A model generated the notes under the pieces. The model searched no databases. It was not told the origin of the DNA and saw only the letters and a program-made list of their open reading frames with translations. A stretch of 64,000 nt of DNA from Ascaphus truei (lineage: Eukaryota > Chordata > Amphibia > Anura > Ascaphidae), in assembly GCA_036426205.1 (NCBI GenBank), contig CM071570.1:56705926-56769925 (forward strand), written 5' to 3'. Positions 47,624 through 56,997 of the stretch are shown here, piece after piece; the first letter of the stretch is position 1, and every line of letters begins with the position of its first letter. A program made the translations under genes and the position numbers.

Positions 47624-48319
47624 GTAATCCCCCCTGAAAGAAACTATTTAAAACACCACAAAAAATGACATTTTACTAAATAAAACTAAAAATTAAATTG
47701 GCCAAACATTTCTAAACAAAGAAGCAAAATACATTTAAAATACATACAAGCAAGCATTTGCAAAAACAACCATTGCTTGTCCCCTGTATGTATGTATATC
47801 CATAAAGATACATACATAAGTACAGTGGCAATGAACGGGCACTAAAAAAAAAAAGAATCACAATAAAAAAAAATTAAAAACCTATAAATGAAAAATAACA
47901 TACATTCTATGTTTTTCCTTACCTTTTAGATGTCTTCACCCTCCGATTCCTGGGGACACCGCAAGCTCAATCCATGAACCCAAACAGCAACAGGCCACAG
48001 GTAAAATAAATCCAAAGTCCTTTTCTTCTTTCTTTTTCTTCATCTGTAATTTGAAATCCAATTTCTGGGTCTGTTGGGGTCTTCTGGTGTCTTCTTCTTC
48101 ATCTGTATCTTCTTCCAGTTACTTCTTCCGCTATGGTAATGAAAGGGTTAAATCCTTGAGCAACCTTGCAGCTAGGCCTAACCACCCACCCTGGGCCATG
48201 ATTTTATAATGACCCGTGATATTTTTTCAAGTGAAACTTCTTTGCTGGCACTTAACAAAATAAAAAATCTCATAGGACTGAATGTCCATGTTAGAGACAA
48301 AAATGTGCGTGCACAATCG
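47624..48319. other. Intergenic AT-rich sequence, nothing recognised
   Basis: A-rich, with pyrimidine tracts (ttttcttctttctttttctt) near 48020. No exon or paired repeat supported. Confidence 0.4.
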
Positions 48320-48580
48320 TGTGTCTCCTGCATGCGCATAAGGCTCCATTTCCTTGCGCATGCGCAGAGGTGTAATTCGTGTCCGTCTTCTGCCTGACAT
48401 ACGGAGATGCAGCCACCGTCCGCAGCGCATGCGCGGCCATCGCTAGCTGAGCATGTGCAGATGCAAATGTCATTCGGCGCACATATGCAGACACGGCCGT
48501 CGTCCACCACCCATGCACAGGTACTGGCATGTTCCGCTGCGCATGCACTCATTCAGCCATCATTTGGTGCGCCGTTCCAG
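48320..48580. repeat. 30-bp minisatellite with GCGCATGCGC (NRF1-like) motifs
   Basis: The core gcatgcgc or a decayed form (gcatgtgc, catatgc, catgcac) recurs about every 30 bp. gcgcatgcgc at about 48356-48365 and gcgcatgcgc at about 48425-48434 match the palindromic NRF1 consensus. The array lies just upstream of the PLE start and could act as its promoter; that is inference. Confidence 0.55.
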
Positions 48581-48599
48581 TCACCGCTCTCACCGCAGT

Positions 48600-49630
48600 C
48601 TGCCAATGGAAATCCAACTTTTCTACAAAGACTATTGCTACAGGATTTGGATGATCCTAGAGACCTCTCAGCAGCAAAACTTTGAGAATTTAGGTGGTCA
48701 CTCAGCACTTATTTACACTTATAAAATTAATTATATTTGATTATATACGTTATCCCGTTATTTGTAATATATAATTTTTATATTGTATGCACTAATTTCT
48801 TTTTGGGCATAGCGCTAAAGTTGTGTTTTTCTCCATCTGTACCTTTCCAAAACAATCAGATGCTCATCCACTTTATCCACAAGTCATTATGAGTTTCAAA
48901 TTGTTTAACAACAAAATTTGTAGATTAGCACAGATTGAAACCGTATTTTCAGATACATCTGAAATTATGCCCATAGAAGTGGATCATGAAAATGTAGAAA
49001 CTCAGTTTTTTAATTTAAAAAGCTGTTGATATCAAAAACGTAACAATGGTGGGACACCATAACATTGGAAAAGTATATTGAGCACAAAAGGGTGCCAAGA
49101 GTCCTAAAGTTAATTAAAACACCAACCTTAGACCAGGATAATGATTAGTTCCATATATATACACAATGATTGTTCCAACAAGAATGGAATAGAGTTTTGG
49201 ATAATTGTTCCTTCGAACTCGTGATACTCCTGATTCAACATAGAACAAAATCTATTAAACAACTTTAGGGGGAAATCATGAGTCTGAAGGAAAAAATTAG
49301 AGCCTTTTAAAGATTTGGAGGTGTACAAGACTTTGGAAGACAAGATAGGAACAAGAATAGAAAAAGTGGAAAAAGAAGTAATCCTAGTCAAACATAAAAA
49401 ATGTTTACGTTATAGGAAGGATTGCGAAAATAGTTGTCAGAGAAACTGGAAACAATATGGAATAATTATAACTAATGATGGAAAATCAGACAAAGTTACA
49501 GATAATAGTGCAGGTAAAAAAAGGGATACATCGTATTCACAGGAGAGACATAAGAAAAGTGTTAAAAAATATGCAAATCAAGATCAGAAAACACAGAGAG
49601 ATGGGAATTATCATTAAAAAGGCCTGTTGA
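48600..49630 (+). pseudogene. 5' part of the large Penelope-like element (probable)
   Basis: After a terminal-like tttctttttgggcatagcgc block (about 48793) come decayed reading frames. One, at about 49315-49617, is lysine/glutamate-rich (LEDKIGTRIEKVEKEVI, then KKCLRYRKDC), as expected for the poorly conserved N-terminal region of PLEs. It stops being PLE-like at about 49636, where the DNA transposon starts, and I infer that the element resumes at about 59289. The link between the two halves rests on position and orientation, not on a motif. Confidence 0.45.
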
Positions 49631-49905
49631 TAGATATACAGTGGCGACCAACTTTATTCGAAGTTGGCTAGTTCCGCGAATTTCGGAATATCCCGGTTAT
49701 TTACGGTTTAGTATCGTTTTCTTCCGGAGTGAAGTCTAATACCTTCGCGGTTCAACCTACAGTACACAGTCTGTGCGTGCGCGCGCAGTAATAGTAAAAT
49801 TGCATATTTAATTTTATTTTAAAGTACAGTACTGTACTGTACATGCTCGGACCCTGTTGGGGTGAAGTGAGGGGGTTCCTAACATCTGGGGGAAAATGAA
49901 TTTTA

Positions 49906-51060
49906 ATTCTATGGTGAGTACTGTCTTGTTGCCGTATTATTTTGGTGGGGCTGGCTGGGTACTTCTTTAGGGGGCTGACCATTACTGTACATTAAAACTT
50001 TTCTTTTTGTTTTTTCTCAGTATACTGTGTAATAAACCCGAATAAATAAAACTATGCATTTATTCTACATGTTCAGTATCGTGTCATTATTTGTCTTCCA
50101 CAGTATACTGTACGGTGGTATACAGTGCCTAACATCTATGGGCAAAAAGAATTTTGTTCCTAGGTGCCCTAGAACAGAAGTTCCCACGCCAATTGCCCGT
50201 GAACTTGACCGCGGCCCTAAGTAGTTCCCACGCCAATTGCACGAATAAAATCTGTGGGTCTGAGCTGGTTGAAATTTACCTGGTCCTCATGCGGGGGGAC
50301 CCTTGCCATAGTGGCAAAATATCAGCCTTGCACGACCCCCGGAACCGGAGGTACAAAAAGACAGTTTAAAAGCACATTACCAAAGTGGCTTTTTTTCTGC
50401 CAGGCAAGTCAATGGCAGAAACCTGAACTTTAACATCACCCTGACTCCGTTCTGTTGCCACGAGAGGGTCGCAATTTGCCATGCAATCCTGCCGCAACTA
50501 GGACTACATGGTGACCGAATCTGAGCTCTCTAGGTCGAACAGAACCGAAGTTGTGGGTTCCAGGTTTCTGCTCATTCTGACTTAGCCGGTTCAAAGCTTT
50601 CTCCGCCATTGCGCTCAATGGTAGGACCCTCCTCGCCGGCGTGACCCTTTCTCGCTGCCATTACTGCTCGGACCCTGTTGGGGTCAAGTGAGAGGGTTCC
50701 TAACATCTAGGGGCCAAATAAATTTTATTTCTAGGTGCCCTAAAACAGAAGTTCCCACGCCAATTGACCTAGTTCCCATGCCAATTGCCGTAGTTCCTAT
50801 GCCAATTGCGCGACCAGCCAGTTAAAAAACAGTGTAGCAAGCCTCTACAGTACATTTGTTACACTGGCAAAGGAGCAAATGGAAACGATTTGAGGCAATT
50901 CAACTTATTCTTTTATTGGTGGAGTCAGTACAAAAACATTTATTTACACATACAGTACAGTACTGTACAATGTTGAAACATTTAAAGTGCACAGCAATTC
51001 AAAACATCAACAAAACAAAACATTTTTGGTGCATGGGGCAAAGGGAGTTAAAGTGACATT
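49906..51060 (+). repeat. Left inverted arm of the transposon
   Basis: Reverse-complement match to 56998-58290, starting atggtgagtactgtcttgtt and ending gcatggggcaaagggagtta. The right arm has about 45 extra bp near its inner end and some indels. It contains five of the ten 16-bp iterons and AATAAA signals (about 50030-50045) copied from the 3' end of the forkhead-like gene. Confidence 0.85.
50180..50808 (+). promoter_or_regulatory. Five subterminal iterons in the left arm
   Basis: gttcccacgccaattg or a one- or two-base variant occurs at 50180-50195, 50224-50239, 50751-50766, 50772-50787 and 50793-50808, all in one orientation. The last three are 21 bp apart, two helical turns, so bound proteins would line up on one face. 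Multiple subterminal sites commonly bind transposase; binding here is inference. Confidence 0.6.
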
Positions 51061-51346
51061 TTAAGTAACATCTCCTTTATTAAAGAAACCCAGTACTGTA
51101 TACAGTACAGTACAGTGGGATGGTGCACAACACTGTCAGTCAGACCTGCACCAGTTCAGTCCTAGAGGGCAGCAAACAGGGCAGGTTTTCAGGGCAACGT
51201 TGAAAACCGTGCCTGTTTGCGGCCCTCAGGGACTGGAGTTGTGCATGTCCTGTGAAAAAAAACACATATCAACATCTCCTTTGTACAGCAGGTACTGTTG
51301 GGCAAAACATGTACAGTACAATACAGTTCAGCACAACAGTATGGTC

Positions 51347-52144
51347 TCACTGACAGTCCTCCACATTGTCCATCCATGGCCGATTCCTTGCATGGCACAA
51401 AACGCCATTAATGCAGTCTCTAACGCCTTTCATTACAGGATCTGTAACTGTATAAAAGCGCTGCATTTCTTCCACAATGTTTTTCCTTAAATTGGCAGGA
51501 AGGGCCTTTTTAACGCGATTTTCTTCATAGTTCACTTTGAACACCCACTCGCAGTACAACGTGTAGGGAACATGGTGCTTAAAAATGATCAAGGCATACT
51601 TGTGGGGTACACCAGCACTCATCACCCTATATTTCTCCCTGAGCCCCGGTGGCAGATCGCACAGGGTGATGTCGGGCACGGTTTCGATGCGAGCCGGTGT
51701 AGGTCTTTTGGGAACGGGTGTGCTTGAGGTGACGGGCGATGGTAGGATGTCTGGGAGGAAGCTTTCCTCCTGTCTTGGTCGCCATGTTGTCTCCTGGCGT
51801 GGTCTTGATGGGGTTGTCATGTCCTCCTCAACGGCATACATGTACACTACATCTTCTGGTGGAGGGGGTGCACTTGGTGAAGGAAGGGGGTCGAAGGTCC
51901 CATTCATCACATCAATGTCACCCTCCTGCTCTGGCGTCGGGGAAACAGGGGCATTAGCACCGAGCAAATAATATATGCCCGCAATGTCAGCCTCTATCTT
52001 CTCCATCCGTTGATCCATCCTTTGCTCCATTTGTAGCATCCGTTGCTCCACATTTAACATGGTCTCCAGAAACAGATCTATCTTTGCCAGCACAATAGAA
52101 TTCCCGGGGAGATCCACACTTATCCCATTCAGCATCCGGTCCAA
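51347..52144 (-). CDS. Coiled-coil / BEN-domain-like cargo protein
   Basis: An intact 265-codon frame. From the N terminus: a short segment, a glutamine/methionine coiled coil (about residues 30-55, MLQMEQRMDQRMEKIEADIA), a proline/threonine-rich linker to about 160, then a compact C-terminal domain (about 175-255). This domain has LPANLRKNIVEEMQRFY and VRDCINGVLCHARN, a pattern resembling the BEN domain (DNA and protein binding). The BEN call is by eye. AATAAA on the minus strand at 51075-51080 suits its 3' end. A pyrimidine-rich acceptor (caccCATCCCCCCAG form at about 52180) in front of PDVQTPC.. suggests that it is spliced to the upstream exon at 52129-52737. Confidence 0.55.
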   Translation of the reverse strand: MDRMLNGISVDLPGNSIVLAKIDLFLETMLNVEQRMLQMEQRMDQRMEKIEADIAGIYYLLGANAPVSPTPEQEGDIDVMNGTFDPLPSPSAPPPPEDVVYMYAVEEDMTTPSRPRQETTWRPRQEESFLPDILPSPVTSSTPVPKRPTPARIETVPDITLCDLPPGLREKYRVMSAGVPHKYALIIFKHHVPYTLYCEWVFKVNYEENRVKKALPANLRKNIVEEMQRFYTVTDPVMKGVRDCINGVLCHARNRPWMDNVEDCQ

Positions 52145-52737
52145 CGAGCTGCTTCTTGTGCATGGCGTCTGGACATCTGGGGGGATGGGTGCAATGGAGG
52201 ATGAGATGGGGTTCCATGGAGAGAAGCGGCATCGATGGAGAGTGGAGGAGGTGACCTGTGGATACCCGGTAGAGGAGAAGCGGCAGCGTCGTCGAAGAGG
52301 GATGGAGAAGGTGACCTTTGGATTTCCGGGCGAGAAGCAGAGTCGTCTAAGCGCAAAGGAGACAGTGACCCATCGTCAGATGGAACCGGAGAAGATGGGG
52401 GTGGAGAAGACAGGATGAAGATTTCCGGGACAGCTACAGCAGAGTCGTCGAAGCATATGGGAGGAAGTGGTCTGCGGGTCTGATGGGTTGGCTGCCATTC
52501 ATTTTGTGTTGAGAGTACATCACCGTATATCTTCTTCACATAATGAGGCTTACGTCTAAGAAAACCCTTAACCTTTGGGGTCAGCAGAAGGTTTTCTTTA
52601 TTGGCCTTAGCCTGTCGCTTTGCCCTTGGCGTAGAAACGGCTCCTGCCTTTCGCTTTTTCAGCATGACAGGCACGGCAGAGGTGAGTGGGTTCTTGCGTC
52701 CATAGAACCTGGGATGCTCCATGGAAGCAGGTGGCAC
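52129..52737 (-). CDS. Basic/proline-aspartate-repeat cargo protein or first exon of the BEN-like gene
   Basis: A 202-codon frame. The N-terminal third is very basic (MLKKRKAGAVSTPRAKRQAK, a likely nuclear signal). The remainder has about four imperfect repeats of the type FDDSA..PEI..SPPPS, also visible in DNA as a ~60-bp periodicity. It overlaps the start of the downstream BEN-like frame in another frame. Either an intron removes the overlap (a donor-like gacgtaagc lies within it) or these are two proteins. No known domain. Confidence 0.45.
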   Translation of the reverse strand: MPPASMEHPRFYGRKNPLTSAVPVMLKKRKAGAVSTPRAKRQAKANKENLLLTPKVKGFLRRKPHYVKKIYGDVLSTQNEWQPTHQTRRPLPPICFDDSAVAVPEIFILSSPPPSSPVPSDDGSLSPLRLDDSASRPEIQRSPSPSLFDDAAASPLPGIHRSPPPLSIDAASLHGTPSHPPLHPSPQMSRRHAQEAARWTGC

Positions 52738-52869
52738 AATGCAGTACAGTATCTGGACAAGGGCAAGTTCAGATAAAGATCATGGAGTGGTGGCCTATGC
52801 AAAGTGTGTGACCTTTTATGCATGGCGGCCAGGTACAGGTGTTGAAAGTGGGCGTGTGAGTCATTACCG

Positions 52870-52877
52870 TATAAATA
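52870..52877 (+). promoter_or_regulatory. TATA box of the transposase gene
   Basis: TATAAATA about 100 bp upstream of the original start-codon context (tactcgcagcaatg at 52962-52975). The divergent minus-strand gene starts at 52737, so 52740-52960 may be a shared, bidirectional promoter. Confidence 0.5.
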
Positions 52878-52975
52878 CACCATCCATTTTGTGGATTCAC
52901 TGCACATAGAATACACATCGACTAAACATCGAATATACATTCTTGTGTTTGTATTTCTTTCTACTCGCAGCAATG

Positions 52976-53565
52976 TGGAAGGGAAGGGGAGGGTTAATTC
53001 CCACTTGTGATGCTAACCAGGAGTAGGCAATGTTTGATCATAATATAAAAATATAAACATCTTCATAGCATAGGACAGTTCATAAGACTCAGGATTCCAG
53101 ATAGTCCAATGTTAAACACACTCCCATAGATTATGCCACTAGCCATATAGGTAAGTCTTATGTGGTGGTCTTGGTAACCGTGTGTAGGACGGAACACATA
53201 AATGAAGTAAATGGATTACTCACTGCTGACCTTGGGGATATCCTGGTCCTGTCCTGCGTGCTCCTACAAAGGAACAATTGAAGAGAGTACAGGGAAAACG
53301 GCGGTGCATCTGCTGCTGCTGCTGAAGATTGGAAACCACAAACTGCAAACCACAAAATATCATAGGTGCAAAAATTTATTTTAGGGCATAGTAACAGCCA
53401 AAAAGAACACTCTGACGCGTTTCCTGTGGTATCCCACGCGTCAGAGTGTTCTTTTTGGCTGTTACTATGCCCTAAAATAAATTTTTGCACCTAGGATATT
53501 TTGTGGTTTGCAGTTTGTGGTTTCCAATCTTCAGCAGCAGCAGCAGATGCACCGCCGTTTCCCTG
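52976..53565 (+). mobile_element. Foldback insertion at the transposase start codon (14-bp duplication)
   Basis: TACTCGCAGCAATG is present at 52962-52975 and 53566-53579, so the duplicated target includes the ATG. About 315 bp of unique sequence precedes a palindrome with arms 53290-53425 and 53430-53565; the right arm ends exactly at the duplication. The centre (ctgacgcgtttcctgtgg ... ccacgcgtcag) has the GAAACGCGTCAG form of a PLE hammerhead on the minus strand. The insertion separates the TATA box from the transposase reading frame. Confidence 0.8.
53408..53446 (-). ncRNA. Hammerhead-like motif at the palindrome centre
   Basis: On the minus strand ctgacgcgtgggatacc and acaggaaacgcgtcag. 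The stem gtgg/ccac and GAAAC-GC-GTC fit a PLE-type hammerhead. The first box reads ctgacgc rather than CTGANGA, as if overwritten by the inverted copy of the 3' side. Confidence 0.4.
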
Positions 53566-53576
53566 TACTCGCAGCA

Positions 53577-53764
53577 ATGCCTGTTAAAAAGATTTCTAAG
53601 GATCTCAGCATGCGAATTAAGGAGATGTACAGGAGCGGACACCGAATTGCTGCTATCCAATGCTGGTTAGCTACTTCTGGCCTCGTTGTGCCATTAAACA
53701 CCTTGAGCTATCATGCACATGGACAAAACAGAGACCGGAAAAAGGCACCAAGGGTAACAAACGC
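53577..53764 (+). CDS. Transposase exon 1 (helix-turn-helix region)
   Basis: Starts ATG in the duplicated target context. The peptide begins MPVKKISKDLSMRIKEMYRS with GHRIAAIQCWL, the look of the N-terminal paired-like helix-turn-helix of Tc1/mariner transposases. Ends in phase 2 at a good donor (gtaagt). The basic end (RDRKKAPR) may be a nuclear signal or DNA-contact arm. Confidence 0.7.
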
Positions 53765-53879
53765 GTAAGTATATTTATAAAACTTAACAAAAAAAAATAT
53801 AGAAAACTGTACTGTACATCTACAGTACAGTTCTGTATCTACTGTAATACTGTTGTTATTTCTGTTGATTTATATTACA

Positions 53880-54560
53880 ACATACAGTAGTTTGTCTATT
53901 TATATTTATAGTACAGCAGTATACATTTTTTTGTATATTTCAATTAATCTTACAACGGTATATACTGTATAGGATCTACTGTATATTTATATTTATATAC
54001 ACCAGTATAGTATTTTGTATATTAATATTTATAGTACAACAGTATATATATTTTGTCTATTTATTGTACAGCAGTATACATTTTTTGTATATTTCAATTA
54101 ATCTTACAATGGTATATACTGTATAGGATGTACTGTTATATTATATTTATATTACAACAGTAATGTATTTTGATATTAATATTTATAGTACAACAGTATA
54201 TATATTTTGTCTATTTATATTTATAGTACACGCGTATACATTTTTTGTATATTTCAATTAATCTTACAACGTGTATATACTGTATAGGATGTACTATATT
54301 TATATTTATATTACAACAGTATATGTATTTTGTATATTAAATTTTATATAACACAGTATATATAATTTTGTCTATTTTATTTTATAGTCAGCAGTATACA
54401 TTTTTTGTATATTTCAATTAATCTTACAACGTATAACACCAGTAGGATGTATATTTATATTACACCAGTATATTTATTGTGTATATTTATATTTATAGTA
54501 CAGCAGTCTATATTTTTTGTATATTTCAATTTATTTAATATTACAACATTATATTTACAG
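53880..54560. repeat. Diverged tandem repeat in transposase intron 1 (~170-bp units)
   Basis: The series tacattttttgtatattt, caattaatcttacaac, gtatatactgtataggat recurs starting near 53920, 54080, 54235 and 54400, with tatatattttgtctattta between. Four units, AT-rich and noncoding. Confidence 0.7.
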
Positions 54561-54618
54561 TATATACATTTTATATTGCTGCATATTAATAAAACAATAT
54601 ATTTTCTTTACATTGTAG

Positions 54619-54777
54619 GGAGACAACTCTTCTGGTGGACAAAATAAGTGAGGAGAATGATGAGAGGAGTGCATTAAGGGTTAAAAACACTCTGCAGGAA
54701 AAGCACAATCTGACTGTATCCGAGACCAGCATAAAGAAGATGAGACGCAGCATTGGATGGAAATATGGACGTGTGAG
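54619..54777 (+). CDS. Transposase exon 2
   Basis: Acceptor after ttctttacattgtag; joins exon 1 in frame. Contains LLVDKISEENDERSALRVKN and TVSETSIKKMRRSIGWKYG, the second helix-turn-helix-like part (Tc1 transposases have ..S..TV.R.L...G). Ends in phase 2 at gttagt. The preceding intron (53765-54618) is AT-rich with diverged tandem units (gtatataTTTTGTCTATTTA type). Confidence 0.75.
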
Positions 54778-54871
54778 GTTAGTACTGGATAGTACAGGAG
54801 GTAAAAGTGTTGTTTAGCAAACTGTACTGCACTGTGCCGCTAAAAAATTTTTTTATTCCTTGTCATTACAG

Positions 54872-55122
54872 AGTGTACCCCATGATATGGGACGCAAACA
54901 AAATCAAAAGAGTGTTCCAGGCCCAGGCATGGATCGACAGTGGGGAGACTTTCCAGGATTGCATCTTCACTGATGAGTCTACTGTGTCGCTGGAGAGATT
55001 TGCACGATTTGCGTTCCACAAAAAAGGCCGCTTATCTTTGAAGCCGCGGCCAAAACACCCTGTGAAGCTGCATGTGTGGGGTGCCATTTCTAGGCATGGA
55101 CCGGGAAAGGTCATCTTTGAAG
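54872..55122 (+). CDS. Transposase exon 3 (first catalytic Asp)
   Basis: Acceptor tccttgtcattacag. Includes FQDCIFTDESTVSLERF: the Asp of TDES is the first of the catalytic triad. PVKLHVWGAISRHGPGKVIF matches the HVWG.IS..G pattern of Tc1 transposases between the two aspartates. Ends in phase 1 at gtaaaa. Confidence 0.85.
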
Positions 55123-55241
55123 GTAAAATTTATCAAATATAATGTCGCCTAATGCACTGTACTTGACTAGTGTTGCCTTACCGTATGCACTGTACTGTAC
55201 TATTGTGCAGTTTTTTGAGCACTTTTCTTTTCTTGCTATAG

Positions 55242-55413
55242 GAATCATGAATAAAGCTTTCTTCCAAGACAACATTGTGCCCGAGATAGTGCAATACATC
55301 ACACGCGACTTTCCCCATGGTCACCGCTTCTACCAGGACAACGATCCCAAGCACACTGCGTCAACGGCGCATATCCTTGAGCGCGGCATCAACTGGGTGA
55401 AGACGCCAGCGGA
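55242..55413 (+). CDS. Transposase exon 4 (second catalytic Asp)
   Basis: Acceptor ttttcttgctatag. Carries [12 protein letters not shown], the canonical Tc1/mariner QDN.P.H box with the second catalytic Asp. Ends in phase 2 at gtaagt, joining exon 5 through a split Glu codon. Confidence 0.85.
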
Positions 55414-55495
55414 GTAAGTGCAGTAGACCGTGTCCCATTTTTGTTCCCCACTGTTTTTAGCTCTTAAACCAATTGTCCTTTCTTTCCAATGACAG

Positions 55496-55708
55496 GTCGC
55501 CAGACTTCAATCCGATCGAAATGGTCTGGCATCAGCTGAAGGACCATAGAAAGAGGTGAAACCCTCCAAAAAGGACGAGTTGTTGAAAGGCATACTGAGT
55601 TTTTGGAACGATGTACTCACCGTGGAACGCTGCAATAAATATATAGACCATATTGCCACTGTGTTGCCCATTGTCATTGCGCGTAATGGGCAAGCATCAG
55701 GAAAGTAG
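55496..55708 (+). pseudogene. Transposase exon 5 (catalytic Glu), one frameshift
   Basis: Starts SPDFNPIEMVWHQLKDH, giving the catalytic Glu. By my count 32 residues separate it from the Asp in exon 4 (classical Tc1 has 34, mariner DD34D). After about 17 codons a frameshift brings a stop (aggtga at about 55554). In the shifted frame the tail continues open through SKKDELLKGILSFWNDVLTV to a stop at 55706-55708. That is the only clear coding defect, so the copy is young. AATAAA at 56409-56414 is a likely poly(A) signal. Confidence 0.75.
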
Positions 55709-56997
55709 TACTGTGCTGTAGTATTGTGAGTACAGTATGTTACAGGTAAGTATGGCAAAGATTTTTTCTTTCCAGATAGTAAGAGTACTAGTACTGTATA
55801 CAGTAGTTAGTTTTTTCTTTACAGAGAGAGCAGCACCAGCCATCATGTTACAGTACATAGAATTTAACAGTAGTCAGAGTATACAGTACAGTAGTTCCAG
55901 TACAGTATACAGTACACTAGTTTGACAGTACTACAGTAACTGCCTACTACAGTAACTGCCCCATTTTTTTTTCTTTCCAGACAAAGCTGCACCAGCCACC
56001 TACAGTAGTTCTGCCATAATACAGTACAGTAACTGCACAAATTTTTGGTTTTCTTGTCGTTCCAGGAAAAACGGTGGCCTAGGGGGATGGGGGCGTTGTG
56101 TCCAGTCAAATATGCTTGTACAGTCAAATGTACAGTATATAAACAGCAGCAATGATGTACACAAAACCTCTCCTCTCTCAATGAACTACTGTACTGCAGA
56201 CAGAATGAGGAAAAGATAAAGACTAAAGAAAAATTAATTTTACTATACAGTATATACAGTACAGTATATTATACAGTATATTACAGTACTGTACTGTATA
56301 TACTGTAGTATTAAATAATATTCTTATAAATGTGCATTACTCATGTTTCCCCATGTTTTACAAAGGTTTTCCAAATGGTTATCCAATTTCAAGCTGCCAA
56401 AATAACTTAATAAAGACTGCATTACTGTATGTATTGTTCCTGATTATTTTTATATTTGTATTTTTTGGTTCCTGATAAAATAAAATAAATATTTATTCAC
56501 TTTCCTGCAAATCATAATCATTGACAGCCACCCCTACAGTGCACCAATGAATTATTTTATTTATTTATAAAATATTTTATCAGGATTTATACCAGGATTT
56601 ATATATTTTTATTTTAAAGATATTAAAGAATGTACTGTATTGTATTAAAAACATGTGACTGTAAACCATAGTGACTGACATATTTTCACACCCTGATGAA
56701 ATACTGTCTCAGTGTACTCTCAATTCTCACAGTGCTGTGCACATCAGATTTACATTTCAAACAACAGGCCTCTAAGGGTTGGGGGATGGTGTGATTAGAC
56801 GCAGGCGTACTGTGTTTGTAGCTCGGCTATGGGCGGATTAAGAACACAATGGCAATATGCTTGGCTAGGGAGGGATTAAAAACTCTGGAGGTGTGTGGCT
56901 GAAATAGTTAACAGCAGTGTAATTTCAAAAGGCAGTTCATCATAATAATTGGATGAATAAACCCCCAAAGACAACCCCCAAATACAGCACATAAAAA
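55709..56997 (+). other. 3' region of the transposase gene, no further gene
   Basis: Rich in overlapping tacagtac/gtactgta words (for example 55850-55920 and 56250-56300), which also pepper the rest of the transposon. AATAAA signals are at 56409 and others nearby. No other coding region recognised. Confidence 0.45.

Noticed and set aside
48178..48552. Cysteine-rich frame with a ten-residue period
   Set aside because: Explained by the 30-bp minisatellite.
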